Part shown: positions 12,071-25,497 of the stretch, piece by piece
Layout: every line of letters begins with the position of its first letter
Numbering within the stretch: the stretch's first letter is position 1
Assembly (NCBI RefSeq): GCF_910592395.1
Contig: NC_088319.1
Location: 13,700,001 to 13,764,000 of the forward strand
Reading direction: 5' to 3'
Length of the DNA: 64,000 nt
Source of the DNA: Lineus longissimus
Lineage: Eukaryota > Nemertea > Pilidiophora > Heteronemertea > Lineidae
Position numbers and translations under genes: made by a program
The notes under the pieces: generated by a model
The model's database searches: none
What the model saw: only the letters and a program-made list of their open reading frames with translations
Told to the model about the DNA's origin: nothing

Positions 12071-15000
12071 GAAGAAGTCGCATGAGCTGTCTTTAAAGTT
12101 GACCTCTGAAGGTTCGCATGCCATGCTAGTTGAACCTTCGGAACAGAATACGGAATCAAGTACACTTTTTATATCAGATCAACAGCCTCTATTACAAAGG
12201 TTCCAATCCCAACGTCACTTTTTGAAGAACATGCCACTCTGAGATGATGTATCGGCGAAGTTGGTGGATATAAAACAATATTGACGTTCCTGCAAGAAGG
12301 TTAGTTGTGAACACTACTTAAGTGACTACACTGAGACACGCTGATTTGGTATATTTTGTTCTGTCAGCCCCAAACTGTACGACAGATAGGGACCAGCGGG
12401 TCAATCATGTGAAAATGAAGTAGATGATGCTGTCAGAACGGTACTAACCAACGCCTTCAAAGTCTTCAAAAAAAGTTGTAGCCGTCAGCTCCAGGCTAGC
12501 CTCACCAAGATGGGAGCTAGATCACAAAATCGTATTGAATTTCCGCTATCAATTCACATGAATAGAAAAGACGGCATGAGCAGCAGGAATCGACATGGCA
12601 AAAAGGTGGAGATTGGCAAAAAATGACCACCTGTCTGTTATGCATGGAGATCGTAAATTGAAACGTGATTGCCGCTCGCTCAAAGATGCGGAGTTCAGCA
12701 AATGCTATATTTGATTATTGGTTTTCTTAGCTAGTTCACGAGAGTTAGGATTGAGGCGCTACCGGCTTGCTAGAGCATTGGCGATGCAGGGACCTGGCGT
12801 TTTTCATTGATTTTCCGTCTCCACAAGGCGTTCGACTTCTCTAGTCTCTTCCCAGATATGAATAGCCCACTACAAATCTGGAGAACGCGTCTACATTCCT
12901 TTTCCTGTACACAAGAGGCAAAATAGTCCTTCAATCTATATTGGGCAGCATTTATTTATGGGATCGGATTGGTTTGAAAACCTTAAACAGATTGGTGCTT
13001 CTCGGTGTACATTCGTGAAACGAAGAAAATAAAAGCAAAAACGTGTCACTTGTCGACATTGGAAAAGACGAAATAACAAAGCCATTCAATGACAGTAGGC
13101 TTTTCTTTCTCTGATAACGTAAGGTCAACTTTCAGTCTGTTATGGTTTATACAAAACGACCCCAAGATGCTTTTAGGCTATGGGACCTAGGTGTAGCCAA
13201 TATTCTGATGTCTACCCCGTATAGATATCGCAACCAGTGGGCATTAAAACACATATCGGTGTTTATTTGCCTGGTGTCCTTTGTGCTTCAAAAGACACTA
13301 AAATACACAACCAATGCACTGTTTTTGTGTTAGATGGCGACGTTGTCTCTCTGGTCTTGTTAATTTTTTCAACATTGCAGTCATAAGCCCTTCAATTTGT
13401 TTGCAACGTAAAAGGGAAACCGGCCTGCTTTATTGATATGAATTTGATAGCAGGATCTGCAAATCTCCAGGTCACTTTGGGTATCAAAGCTGATAACGAT
13501 TGATGGATGGAACCCGTGGGAGATAAGATACTACAGCGTCCTTCTCTCGAAGCGAGAGACCGATTTCGAATCGGGGGACGCATCTTCAATTGACACCGTT
13601 TAGGGACCGATGAATCTTAACTGTAAAACTCGTTGTTATTTCCCTATGAAATGAACTATGATAAACGCTCTTATAACCAGTATCTATATTTCTGAAAAGA
13701 AATTAAGATTGAGATGATATTCTTTGAATGTGTATAGCCTCTAGTTTATCATAGATGAAATCAAAGATAAAATATATAAACAGTTTACTGGAGATTGTAA
13801 ACTGATTATAACTAATTGCATACTGACAAAACGCAAACATGAGTTTTTGTTTTTTTGCATAGCTTTAGATAAAAGTTAATTTCGCTTTTTGCACCAAGAA
13901 CGTTCCAACTGGACCGGAGGCGTGATTCACAATCTAACTTTTGGTCACAATTGCCATGAACACGATTGTTAGAAGCAGACATTATGCCTTAACGTGTTGG
14001 GTCTATCTATTCGACCAGCCCTTTCATGCAAATATACACCTTTCCAGAAATGGGGCGCTGAGTGTCCGAAATAGTGATGTAATTAGAGGAAACTAGCCCT
14101 TATGGTGGAGGGACAAAGGAGATAGTCATGGTTGACCAACACACTTGAATGCCTTTAATGACGGACAAGGGGGAAAAAGTTAGTTCCAATGCAAGCCACC
14201 AATTTCGGGAAGCATGTATAGGGCATGTCATCTCAGCACCTGTACTTGACCTTATCGTCACAATAATGATTGACGTGGCCAGGGTAGAAAAAAACACCTC
14301 AAACCTGTCATATCTGCCAATTGAATCCATTTCCGTAATATGAGATAACCGTAAATGCTTTTGCGAAGCTTTTTTCACCTCTGACATATAATTATCTATT
14401 TTCTGCTGACCTATGTCTGCTGAGGATGACATTCAGCCTTTCTTTGTGTAGGGGAATGACCACCGTCGATAAAAAAATACATCTGTCATACTTCGACCTT
14501 CGTAGCTCTTCTTAGGGTTGCGAAATCTGCCTTATTCAATCACGAACCGAATATAAATTTCAAAATGCTGGCCATGTGCATCAATGTAAAAACATGATAC
14601 ATGCCAAGTTTCAACTATTTTCAGCTTTTTGCTAGGCTTAGTGCAAAACATGCATATTCGCCGAAAGAGATCGCCATATACATCGTGCACTTTCACCCAA
14701 CCTCTTGCAAAGTAATGGTGGCTTTTAATCGCGCTCTGTGTTAACCCAGACGGCGAGCTTCGGTTGCGATTAACCACTTCTGATATTTCAACTACAGGCT
14801 ATATGCTAGCAATAACCTAATGCGCGAGGATGCGTAAATGTACGATACTGTTACCTTCCTTCCTCGAAACCGCAAGGGAATGGGAGAAATATCCACAGCC
14901 TGAGGGTTAAAATGCCGAGAAGAAAATAATACGTTTCGAGTCGGTCTTCCTTCACCTTTTAGATATGAGTACCTGTAATTACGGGCATGTTTTCCTTACA

Positions 15001-15520
15001 ATATGCATTGGGGAGGTTTAACAACAGTAGAAGGATGTTCCATTCGATGTTTTAATTTGCGCCTTGTGTGCGTGATGCCATGCGAATCTCAAGAGAGATG
15101 GACAAATGACCGTCCTGTTTTTCAGGGATGTGGGGCCTCGGGTTGCGCATGCTCAACAAGATGTGATGCGTACCGAGGGAAAGGTCGCACTGCATGTAGC
15201 TAAGCGGATTTTGCAACCTCAGCTTCGTCAGGAGGGCTCAGAGAGGTTTTTAACGGCAGCGCTAGCTCTCTGCTAAGGTCAGGGACCGGATTTGCTGTGC
15301 AACTCGAGGCAGTGGTAATACTTCTTAGCAAATGAAAAAGTAATGTGACATTTCTCTGCCGGTATCACTGTGTCAAGTCGTAAGAGAGAGTAGGCAGGTT
15401 TCGTCATTTGCACGAACGGCGAAATTAACTAAGTACGAATGTCAGTGGTGACATCAAGTCCTTTTGCTAATTCATCAACGTGACATTTGTGTTCCTCTAC
15501 TTAGGAATCGGAGAAATCTT
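12071..15520. other. Unassigned intergenic sequence
   Basis: No supported gene or repeat. The 110-codon minus-strand ORF at 14100-14432 overlaps a plus-strand ORF and shows no known motif. Confidence 0.4.
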
Positions 15521-15572
15521 AAAGGGCCTCTTTCGGCAGCAGCTACAGGTAGGCAAGATACAGTGTAGGGGT
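15521..15572. repeat. Solo terminal repeat related to the 51.6-kb transposon
   Basis: This segment starts AAAGGGCCTCT and contains CAGCAGCTACAGGTAGGCAAG then AGGGGT. It aligns from its first base with the left terminus of the inverted-repeat element at 51567 (GGCAGCAGCTAGGTAGGCAAG, then AATAGGGGT). I see no matching inverted partner nearby, so it is probably the relic of a second copy. Confidence 0.65.
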
Positions 15573-16522
15573 TTCTCATCCCTAAGTACGTCAAACTACT
15601 CATGCTTGTACGAGGGATATATTTAGTGCTGAATCAAACATGACCTTGTGTCCTCACTATGCTGTGCGTATTGGTCACCCAAAGATGGCCAATTTTTCCC
15701 CTCTCTGCTCCTGCCTAATAGTCCTACTTTAACTAGTCGTCGATGATTTAAACTGGCATGCTTCGAATTTTGTCGCTCGTAAGGCGAATCGAATTGGAAT
15801 GTGGCTTTTAGTCTGGTTGCTTAAACTGGCTTTATGCTACTGATGGAACATGCTGATACTGATCTGTCAACGCAATGTTCTCAGTGGTGCTGCTTTAATG
15901 TTTTGTTTCTTCTTCTCATTACATACTTCAAACAGTTATGATCAAGGATTCGATATTCCTTGAGCAAATAATCGTTGTCAAAAGGTATTAAAGAGCGATT
16001 ATTTTCTCATCAATATCACTTTTGCTTCGTTTATTGTTCTTGGCATAGTATATAAAGGGTTGGAAATGCAAAATATTACTTAAGACATTGAAGCCCGACT
16101 AGCATTCCTATTGAAACGCAATGTTAATAAATATATGGTTTTGATAAGAAATACAAACCGCTTTGGGGCTTTCTTTGAATGATGAGAAGATAATGATATA
16201 TACAGTCATATCAGAATATCTTTGATGCTTTTTTTCTCCACTGTTATAATTGGATAAAGGAATCCGATGACATGAGAAAAAGATCTAAGTTCGTTGAAAT
16301 AGAAATATAGGACGTGTTACAATTAATATCCCTTTGAACATATTTTTTAGGCCAAGTACTTGTGTCATATTACGTCGATCTTTTGTTAGAAAACACTGTA
16401 ATCTGCGATGCATTTCAGCCAAAAACATTACACCATGCAGTGTGTATGACTTCCATTTTACACAAGTGCAACCCTGGGTTAAAAACTAACCCAACTGGCT
16501 GCAAAATAGGGCTGTACTTAAG
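15573..16522. other. Unassigned AT-rich sequence
   Basis: Nothing recognisable. Stop-rich in all frames. Confidence 0.4.
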
Positions 16523-16691
16523 GAATTGAACCCGAGGCGGAGGACCTTGGTTGAGTTACCAAGACACTCGAGGGTGGAGCTAAAATACAGTCCAAACCCG
16601 AGCCGACAGGCGAGGGTTTGGACGAAATTTTAGCTCCACCCGAGAGTGTCTTGGTAACTCAACCAAGGTCCGAAGCCGAGGGTTCAATTTC
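16523..16691. mobile_element. Hairpin MITE-like element, about 169 bp
   Basis: GAATTGAACCC at 16523 and the complementary GGGTTCAATT ending near 16690 bound two arms of about 80 bp that pair through TTGGTTGAGTTACCAAGACA and the GGAGCTAAAAT region. They meet in a GC-rich centre (GTCCAAACCCGAG and CGAGGGTTTGGAC). There is no coding capacity, and its sequence differs from the two foldback elements at 11-12 kb. Confidence 0.88.
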
Positions 16692-19600
16692 TATTCTAAA
16701 ATACCTCAAACTTAAAAAGATAGGCCACGAAATAACTCGAATATGTGCGAATTTGGCAAATTCCATCCATCGCCTGCCCGGAGCGCCGGTAGCGCCGTTG
16801 TTTACATTATGTTACGGCAGCGCGTATAGGAAGTCCGGATCGGCTCGCTCAAGTGACGCTAAAATCCGCGCAAATGGGCTATTTGGAGCGTTTTTCTCAG
16901 CAAATATGTGTAGTGCTCATTAAAAAACTTAGGGTGGTTGATGCTTCCTTGGCTGATTTGTGTTTGAAGCAGTGTTTTGAGAGCCTCAAACTTCTGAAGT
17001 GAGCTGTGTGCATGGTTCCACATTTTAGTGCAACCCGAGGGAACTTTGGTAGAGCATCTTGGTTGCGTGTCCAAAACACTCCACTCTCAGAACGAGGCTT
17101 ATGCATTTTCCATTTAAAAGTTGACTTTACGGTACCAAGGTATTTTAGAATATAGCTTGAAAACTGTTTTTGGCCACGGTGAACATTGTTTTCGCCTCTC
17201 AACAGCCGTGGTTGAATTCATCTATCAGGTATCTTCGGATACCGATCACCCGTCTTCAGCCAGAAATTGCCTAAAAAACCATGACTCCTTTAGTGGCCAC
17301 TTGAAACAATACGCCAATAAAAACCCTTGGTGAAATCACTGCGAATTGACCTGGGACTCCTAATTCAATATACCAGCCATTATTTGTGCCTTGTTCGATA
17401 CTTTAAGAGCGCCTCCCACGGATGCGAGCTCCTTGCCTCCAATCACGGAGGCCATTACTCATAAATACGCCAATTTAGACCCAAATTAGACGGCAATGCT
17501 TCCTCGAACTATCGGATTTTAAGACTAGTTGATGCCATGACTGCCTTGATTGCTTCTCTGTTGGTATATCCTGTAAAGTGGCTACTATTAGCGGTCTATT
17601 CAGGCCGCTTCATTCACCATTCGGACGGGAAGTAGAGGCCGGCTATCCGATCGTTGTCTATTCCTCAAGAGTTGGCAAACTCGGAGAGGGCGGATGTATA
17701 TGAATTGAATTCTGAATACCCCAAGGGCGTTTCTCTTGACAACAATGACTTGTTCATTTTTTCCTCGGCTTAATTTAATCCACCGTGGAGCCTTTTGGTC
17801 GATCGCGAGACATCCGGCTGTCGAAAATTGGTACTCCTTTATGATACTTCCACCAGAATAGTATGCTAAGATTCATAATGAGTCCATACCGACAGTAGTA
17901 CCTTCTGGCGACATGTATCATTTGATAAGTTATCTTCCACAAGCAACTATAAACTTTATGTACATAAAAATAACGGAGCTAACTGCCCCTGGTGAAAAAC
18001 GAAAGACGCAGTTTTTAACAGCGACCAACTGTTAGCGCCTTCTTGTGCAAAAACGCACATCAAATTCCCTGCCGCTGATACTAATAGAAGATGAAAGTTT
18101 CCTATTATGTAACTTAACTGTCGACAAATAAAAGCAAACACCTTGAGGGACAAGCTAATTTGTAAATCTAATATGTGCTCGAAACAGCTATTTATACCTG
18201 TACATATCCATGACATCCTTTGAACGTATCAGCATTCAAGGATAAATGCTCTAGCTCTTATCAAGACGAGTCGGCGTTGGTTCACCTTGATGGCGTCCTC
18301 GACCTAATCTTCTGCAGTCCTCGTTGAAGGAAATGTCGACATTTATTGACTAATTACGCCTGGTTATCGTCAGATCAATCGCAATTCTAGGACACGTTTT
18401 CCAAGCGGGTGATGAGACGGCTTGATTGCTTGTGTGGCAGTAATTCGGCTGTCACTGTAACAATTACTCGAATGAGATTTGCGATGAATCTCGATCAGAT
18501 TTTCATTATCCATGTTGCTGTGTTGAATTGCAATCTGCTCCCGTTACGATTCTGCCCGGCGATCCAGCTTGACATGCTTTGGTGCATTGTCGTGCAAATT
18601 TGAGTTTGGGTCTGAGCCGAGTGTGGATTTTTGAGAACCTCTTTAGGAATGGTAAACTATAAATAAATGGACCTGCTTCTACAGATGCGTACAGATATAG
18701 CATACATGTATGAATTGCATGCAGGCAAAACGCAGGTCTCCCAATCCGTACAAACGATCGGACAAATACTGACGAATGTCTGTGGTATCATCAAGTCATC
18801 TGCAATGAAATTCATTAACGCGACACCCGTAATTCAAACCATCCTCTGACCTAGATTATGCGAGGAATCCGGGAAAGTCGTGAAAATACATTTACATGAA
18901 TACACTGTTTACTTCGTCGTTCCTAGCTCTTCGTAAAGCTTGGGAATTTTGCCTAATGTTATTTTTGCCGCAGTATATGAAATAAGACACGAGTCTCACT
19001 ACTTCCATCCACGTTTTTTAAAAAGACAGGAAAAGAGATGCCATATACTTTTACCCTTTGAGTCCTTGCTCAGATGCATCATCATTACGCAAACAAATAT
19101 GTCACCTTCTTTATATCCCCTGCGGTGCGTGGGGTATCAAAGATTTCTTGCTCCTTAAGTATTGACACTGATAACAAACTGACAATGTGATATGACCACG
19201 ACTCCATATCCATTAGGGAAATTACTGACTGTGTGCGCGAATGTCGGCGTATCTATTCCCTCATCCATGGGCCAAAAATGTGCCGAGGCTGACTACGTGG
19301 CGTAACGAATCATAATACACTCTAGATGTGCATTTCCGGGAGAACTCGACGAGATATATATCTGACTATAAATTACCAAGAATTAAATACCAACGGCTTT
19401 ATATTTCTATGGCAGGAGAGCCACATCGGGTGACTTTGCAAATAGTGGTTATTTTTCTGTCATATGGTCCGGAGTGCTAAATTTTCCAGCAAATCTTTAG
19501 AATAAAATCAAAAGCAATATTTTGAGAGAATGTTCTTTGCACTTCTCTACTCGATAATGTCCTTTCCCAGCCAACGTAGTACTTACCATGGTTTAATTGG

Positions 19601-22600
19601 CACGAAATGTGACGAGGAAAGTTGAATGAAAATGTGTGTGGTGACGGCACAGCCACAGAAAAGACGTGAAGGACGTCGTAAAAAGTCGGAATTCCGAGAT
19701 TATTTTGAAAAACTAAAATTGCATGATGTCCTTTCCCGGCCACCGTACTTCTCTCACAACTATGGCAGCTGGTTTTTAAAAACAGCACATTTTCTTTTGA
19801 GAAATAACTAAGCCGAACAACAGGGGAGAACACCTTACAGCGCAGCACATGCGTAAAAGCTGGTTGTACCCAAGCCAGGGGTGCGATGCTTCCAGCTGAA
19901 TCGGGAGAAAGAAATTAAGATAAATTGAATAATTGAAAAGTAAACTGACAATGTGGTATGTTCACAACAGCACTCTGACTGTTAACGTAATTTATTGGAA
20001 CGTCGTGTTAACGGCTTTCTATCACGCGAGCCAAAATGTACTCATAAGCTCCCTGGATATGATATGGTATGTTCGACATGTACGCCCTCTTAGGAAATAT
20101 TTATGTTCATCCAGAATCATAGTTTTTACTGTAGTTGTATGCAAAGTTCAGGAATGACAAACTGTACTGTGTACACTCAATATGGAATGCATAGATCCGA
20201 AGAGACACACTGTCCTACTACATGATCAACGCATAGTTCAGAAAGGACAAACCGTTGTGTATCCCTCAATGTTGAATAAACCGTGGTGTTAACATTTGAA
20301 GAGATGAAGCAGTCGAGTTTGAAAATAAGAACAGATAGCAAATGACTATAATCATAAAAGAATAGAGAATCAATGTTAAAGTCACAAAACCATCTACAGA
20401 CAGACTTTGACCTCGTGCACAAGTGTTATGCCAGAACGCAAACGATGACCCTGCACCAGAACAATAATTTCAATATGTGTAAAGATGAAAGTCAAAATGC
20501 CAATACGATAACGAAAAATCTTAGCGAAATCCGGTGGCTTTCTTGTAGATTAATATAGAGTTCGCACCTCGAGATTCACTTTGATCTCGCGAGAGTAACA
20601 TGAAGAATGTCGCGATCGATGTGGAAAAACGTTACTATAGATTAAATTTATTTTCACTAGACGCGGAAGAAAGCAGTGTTGATGTTCTATGTGATGATGC
20701 AATGCAATAGTTGCACTGTGTTCAGTGGTTACTTGGCAATACGTGCTGAGGTCGATCATCGTAGAAGTTGTTGATGCAAAACCGGGCCTTTTTCTCTCCG
20801 GTGTAAAGGTGGAAAATGTCTCTCTGGAAAAAGTCACGGGTCCGCGGTATTCTGACGGATCATGCATATGGTTCTGGATCATGCAAATGGCTCAATAGAA
20901 GCCATGACCGCCATTCACTCAGATATTAAAGGCGCATAACAGAATCCTTTGTTCCCCGGACATTCTATCCGAGGACATTTTAGACTTCTACACCGGTCAC
21001 TGTTCATGCTGCTTCAAAAAATCAATCTATCCGAAGGCGTCTCAGTCCTGTTTACCAACAGTTCAGTCAACAAAGGATCAAAAACAAATGCGGATTAAAA
21101 GAAACCTTCAACAGGAATTCGCCTCGTATCAATTTCCTCCTGTTAGTCTGTTTATCTTTTAATCTATCTATCACAATCCTGACACGAACTTTTCTGCGCT
21201 TTAATCTCTCTGATGAGGCCAATGACAAAATTTCGCACAACATTAACGAAAGGTCAACAAGAATCATAACGGCAAATAAACCTCAATCGCTTCAATTGAG
21301 TTTGACAAGTTGGGGGGTTGATGCGAGTGCAAATATCGAAAAACACGGAAAGTCGATTTGGAGATAGCAGTTGCATCGAAATCTTTCCAAAAGATCAAAA
21401 TCATGTCGGCACCACGAATCACTGAGAATAATTTACGTGTGTTTAATTGAGCGGATGAAAACGGTAAATAGATTTTATTCTTATGAACTGTCGCGTTAAA
21501 TGCACCGGGGTCCATTGCACATTATTGATTAGTGTCTAGAGAGTTGAGATTTTAGATCATGAGATTTGTTGTTATTTGGTACCAACTGCAAGGCGGATGT
21601 TTATTTGTCAACGATTAAAGGGTTTTAGTCGTAAACCTTTCAAAAATAAGGTCATGCGGGTAAAAGTTTCAAAATTGGCGCCACTGAAGTTCGTCCTGAG
21701 TCGCGGAATATATAGGAATATGCGCCGTGTACCATGGAACAGTTGGCGTATTTCTCATCGTCAAATGAGCAAAACGAAACTATCATTGAACAGTTTTGCT
21801 GCATTTGACACTTTTGTGAACACCTTGACTTCACAAAAAGTATAAGAGAGCGTTCGCCCCTCAGGCCACACGTGTCAATTAGCGAGAACAACGCCCTGAC
21901 TCGATCAACAAATCCTCAATCATGTCAATGAAAAATAGTTTACCGTTTATCTTCATGACTTCTTATCATCTGATATAGGGTTCGAAATCCGAAACACACG
22001 CGCGTTAATTATCATATAGAAGAAAAATGGATCGATTTCAGCGGGAAATGTATAGGTCTCGCAATATAATGAAGAAGTTCCATTTAAGAAATTGGTAGTA
22101 GAGTGTCGGTTTCTGCAATGTGAACACGCAATTTTGATCGCATTTCGGAGCCTGGATCTACATATTTTTTCATATTTCTCTACTGTCTCGGAAAAAAGTT
22201 GACCTCGCGTTGATTTTGTTACCACGACTAGCAGGGAATTCGCTGAAGGTTTCTTTTTACATGCATTTCATCTCTAAAAGGCCACATGTCAATGCATGAC
22301 TGAGATAAGGAATGTGGCTTCTCGTGGCTGAGATGGTCAAGGGAAAAACGTGGTAGGCTAAATTGAGAGAGTCAAGTCATAATCATCATATCATTTGGAA
22401 AATGATCATTTCGTTAATTTGCCCTCGTCGATTTAGGCCTATCGACACCAGTGCAAGTTGTTTCGTGGGGTCGATGATTCTTCAAATCCTTACTTTTTCG
22501 ATAGTTTAGTTGCAGCATTGCCCATTCATGCCAAAGGCCTACAAGCATACAGAGTCGTTCTCAGCTTCCCATCTTGGTATACTTAGATTTTTCAAATATT

Positions 22601-23556
22601 TCAGATATTTCCTAAGGTGACATGCTCGCTGTGCAAATGGTGATGCCATGAGCAGTTACTTGAAATTGTTGGTAGCAAGGACAAAGTGCTGTCGAAGGGA
22701 GACTACCAATCTTGAAGCGTGTACCATCTTAGCAAATTATTCGTACATATAAATTATATAGATATCGGCCGGGATTGGCCATTTGGATGACAGCATAGCA
22801 TGGTGTCACGTGGACACGCTATCAGGATCGCCCTCATGCCGTTTTTAGGGGCGGAACAATATGAAATGATACTAAAGACACGCGACAGACGTAATTGTGT
22901 TGGTTTTTGCATGTTTATTTAGTCCTTGGTGACCATTGGGCGCCGAAGCATTAATGAAAGTGGAAGAATCGGGATTGCAAAGGGGGACCCCAATGCAATC
23001 GATCATCCGCGATGATTGTAACATGAATGCCTGTAAAACTAAAACTGGCTCCTGTTTTTTTAGATGAAACCAATTTGTTATATTCTGATGCACGGTATGA
23101 TATTTTTCTATCTTTTGCAGACACAGGATTCGAAGCAATGCAGGAAAACGAAGCAAATAAAAAAGGTCTAATCAACTTTCATCTTACAAAATTCCTGGTT
23201 TGATTTCAATAATCACGGAATGTTGGTTAATTAAATAATGTAACTGAAAGGTTGTGTAATTGGATGACTGTCAATCAAATGAAAAACAAAAAATACTTTG
23301 AGCATTCTTTCCGGGAAGTCATCTGCTGAAAATCGCTCCGCAAATGCGAGGCAGAGCTGTCAACAGTTCCTAGTATTTCTCTAATTAAGAACCCCTTCTT
23401 AAGTTCATATTGCGACTTGGTTTCGGCAGAGTCTTTCAAATAATCACTCATGAATTGAACGTATCGTACGAAGCATGATTGGAGGCAATCGGATGTGCCC
23501 CATGAACAGACCATTGGCAAACATACGGTTATAAATTGCACAGCGTGGTCTCAACG
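16692..23556. other. Gene-poor stretch
   Basis: No gene recognised over about 6.9 kb. The longest ORF (19477-19848, minus, 123 codons) overlaps a plus-strand ORF and has no domain I can name. A weak pair of about 45-bp similar segments occurs near 20146 and 20232. Confidence 0.4.
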
Positions 23557-23913
23557 TCATTTCGCGTATCCCGTAGCTCGATAATAACCGCTGTCGCGTC
23601 CCTCTTTGTCTGATATAGTATCCGAGTTTTGACCAATATCATCCTGCTGACTCAACGTCGTCACGGTCATACGCCGCTGTATATGTTCGGCTGCATTTTG
23701 TGTTTTACTCTCGCAAAAGCGGTCTCTGTTTTGAGAATGGTTTGCAGTGGATGTCATCAACGTCTTGCGAGTTGGCCCCAAGCCAAGTATGACTCGTTGT
23801 GCTTCTGCACGGGTCGAACCCATAGTTGCGTTGTTTTGGTCCAGGATGAACCAACCACAGTTTATCTTTGCCCCGAATCTCAGCCTGGCAAGTAATTCCA
23901 AATTGGCCGACAT
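23557..23913 (-). CDS. Candidate ORF, 118 codons, unrecognised
   Basis: An ATG-initiated frame of 118 residues, among the longest open frames in the window outside the repeats and the retrotransposon. Its composition is mixed and hydrophilic (many Q, N, T and R, with a TLSQQDDIGQNSDT-type tail), with no membrane segment, cysteine pattern or known motif. A competing 88-codon frame lies opposite. It could be a small exon, a short gene or chance in a slightly more GC-rich stretch. I assign no function. Confidence 0.15.
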   Translation of the reverse strand: MSANLELLARLRFGAKINCGWFILDQNNATMGSTRAEAQRVILGLGPTRKTLMTSTANHSQNRDRFCESKTQNAAEHIQRRMTVTTLSQQDDIGQNSDTISDKEGRDSGYYRATGYAK

Positions 23914-25056
23914 CTACTTAGGTCAGCGCTGATGTGTAGGAATCACTCAATATGGACTAATAATACCGGGGCGATACTTACTGTACGATGAGAAAATAAG
24001 TACCCCGTGGCGACTGCCAGGTCGTGTCAATTGTTAATATGAACCATTTTATTCGTCATTATACAGGCCAGACTCAGGAAATGACTCTAAGAAAGGTCAC
24101 TAGCCTGGGGCTTCGGGGAGCTTAGTGGAGTAAACAATATGAGATGGAGTTTAATCTGCTTCCTTATAGGGACATGCCTTATACGTGCTTTTTTGCTTTA
24201 TGCAACTGGCTACATTTATAATCCAATGAAATAAAGTAACCTTTGAAGCTGCCACGGAGAATGAGCCTGTGGGCATTACAAATGTATTATATTGATGGTC
24301 CAAGAGTACAACTACCAGACCTTTGCGGTTCTTCTTTTCTGGCGGTATTTCCTGTATACACCTTGAGCCTGAATGATCGACCCTCGTTGACAATGGTGAT
24401 TTCTACAATAAAGGCGGCTCTGTTCATTTTAGTAGTTGTCGAAAATTGCTCAAAGCGAAAGCATCGAACATGCATGTTCTTAATTTGGCGTACCGACTGT
24501 ATTTTTCTGAGCGCTACTGCTTTAGACTGCAGCTGCTAATGAACAGAACACGGAGCCTTGTTCCGATGTGTTTTATCGATGCTCTCCTTTCTCACAGAGA
24601 CACAGTAAAACCGCCGGAAAAGTAAGAACCGGGAATCCTTCTCTAAAACTTTCTTGGCCTGGATCTAACGCTTCGTTTCCCTTGCCTTCTTAACCGTTTA
24701 CCAAAGATCTTTTAAACAGTCATCTAATTAGGAAGTTTGTTGACCTCGCGGCGAAAAGAGCTCGTCGCCTTTGTTAATCAAATTCCTGACTTTTGTTTTG
24801 CTTTTTCCCAAAGGCAGTTTTGAAATATTGATATTTCACAGATGAACATTTCCCTGAGCAATTATTAATAAGGACAGTTGGGGGTCTTCAGCAGCGTGCA
24901 CTAAGTTGATAAAACCTTTTTTTTAAACTTTAGCTGATTTGAGCAATTCCAATATCATTAAAGGAGAAGGCGGGTTATCTTATCATTGTGTCAATACGTC
25001 TTTTCGCCCCCTTACCTCACATTAAAAAAATTATGGAAGAGAAAAAATCAAAATCT
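23914..25056. other. Unassigned intergenic sequence
   Basis: Only short overlapping ORFs on both strands (24.15-24.54 kb), none with a recognised domain. Confidence 0.4.
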
Positions 25057-25133
25057 TCTACATGGATTTGAACCCGGGAACTGGGGCTCAGAATACGAAC
25101 GCTCTAACCGTCTGAGCTATAGGGGGGCTTTCT
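25057..25133 (-). pseudogene. tRNA-derived pseudogene or SINE head
   Basis: The minus strand shows an internal promoter A box in TAGCTCAGACGGTTAGAGC and a B box GGTTCAAATCC at tRNA-like spacing. The D-arm GCTC/GAGC pairs perfectly. The anticodon stem does not form, the T stem has about three of five pairs and the acceptor about four of seven, so this is not a functional tRNA. It may be a decayed tRNA gene or the head of a tRNA-derived SINE. Confidence 0.55.
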
Positions 25134-25420
25134 TGTTAAATACTGCCAGCAAATATATCTTATATGAATGGCGATTATGCTTTATTTTTGAGAAATGAAC
25201 CAGAAATTTTCTCAAGTACATTTAATAGAAGAAGATACCAAGACAAAGGTTAACATTGCCAAGAGAAAACGTAGACACCGCATACATAATCACGCACAGC
25301 AAAGAAAAAATAACTTTCTTCCTGCAGTTGCCCACTGGAAGCCACTCAAAGATGTTGAACAAAGATTACACACAAATGTTTGCACATTCTATAAAGGCGT
25401 ATAAAACGACAGGTATTTCA

Positions 25421-25497
25421 ACTAGCCCAGTGGCCTCGAGGATAAGAGTGTTGGCAAATAAAACCCGAGGTTTCGAGTTCGAATCCCGATGAGAGGA
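25421..25497 (+). pseudogene. Second tRNA-derived pseudogene or SINE head
   Basis: On the plus strand TGGCCTCGAGGATAAGAG resembles an A-box/D-arm and GAGTTCGAATCCCGA a B-box/T-arm (four of five T-stem pairs). The acceptor and anticodon stems do not pair. The pattern recalls tRNA-Arg-like sequences. It lies about 290 bp from the preceding tRNA-like sequence, in the opposite orientation. Confidence 0.5.

Noticed and set aside
11737-12242. Overlapping ORFs of 136 and 142 codons on opposite strands
   Set aside because: They share peptide text because they cross the 249-bp palindrome from both sides.
19477-19848. 123-codon minus ORF as a gene
   Set aside because: No domain, no splice context, and a plus-strand ORF overlaps it. 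Length is within chance for this much sequence.
25057-25133. Functional tRNA gene
   Set aside because: The A and B boxes are good but the anticodon stem cannot form and the acceptor stem pairs poorly.
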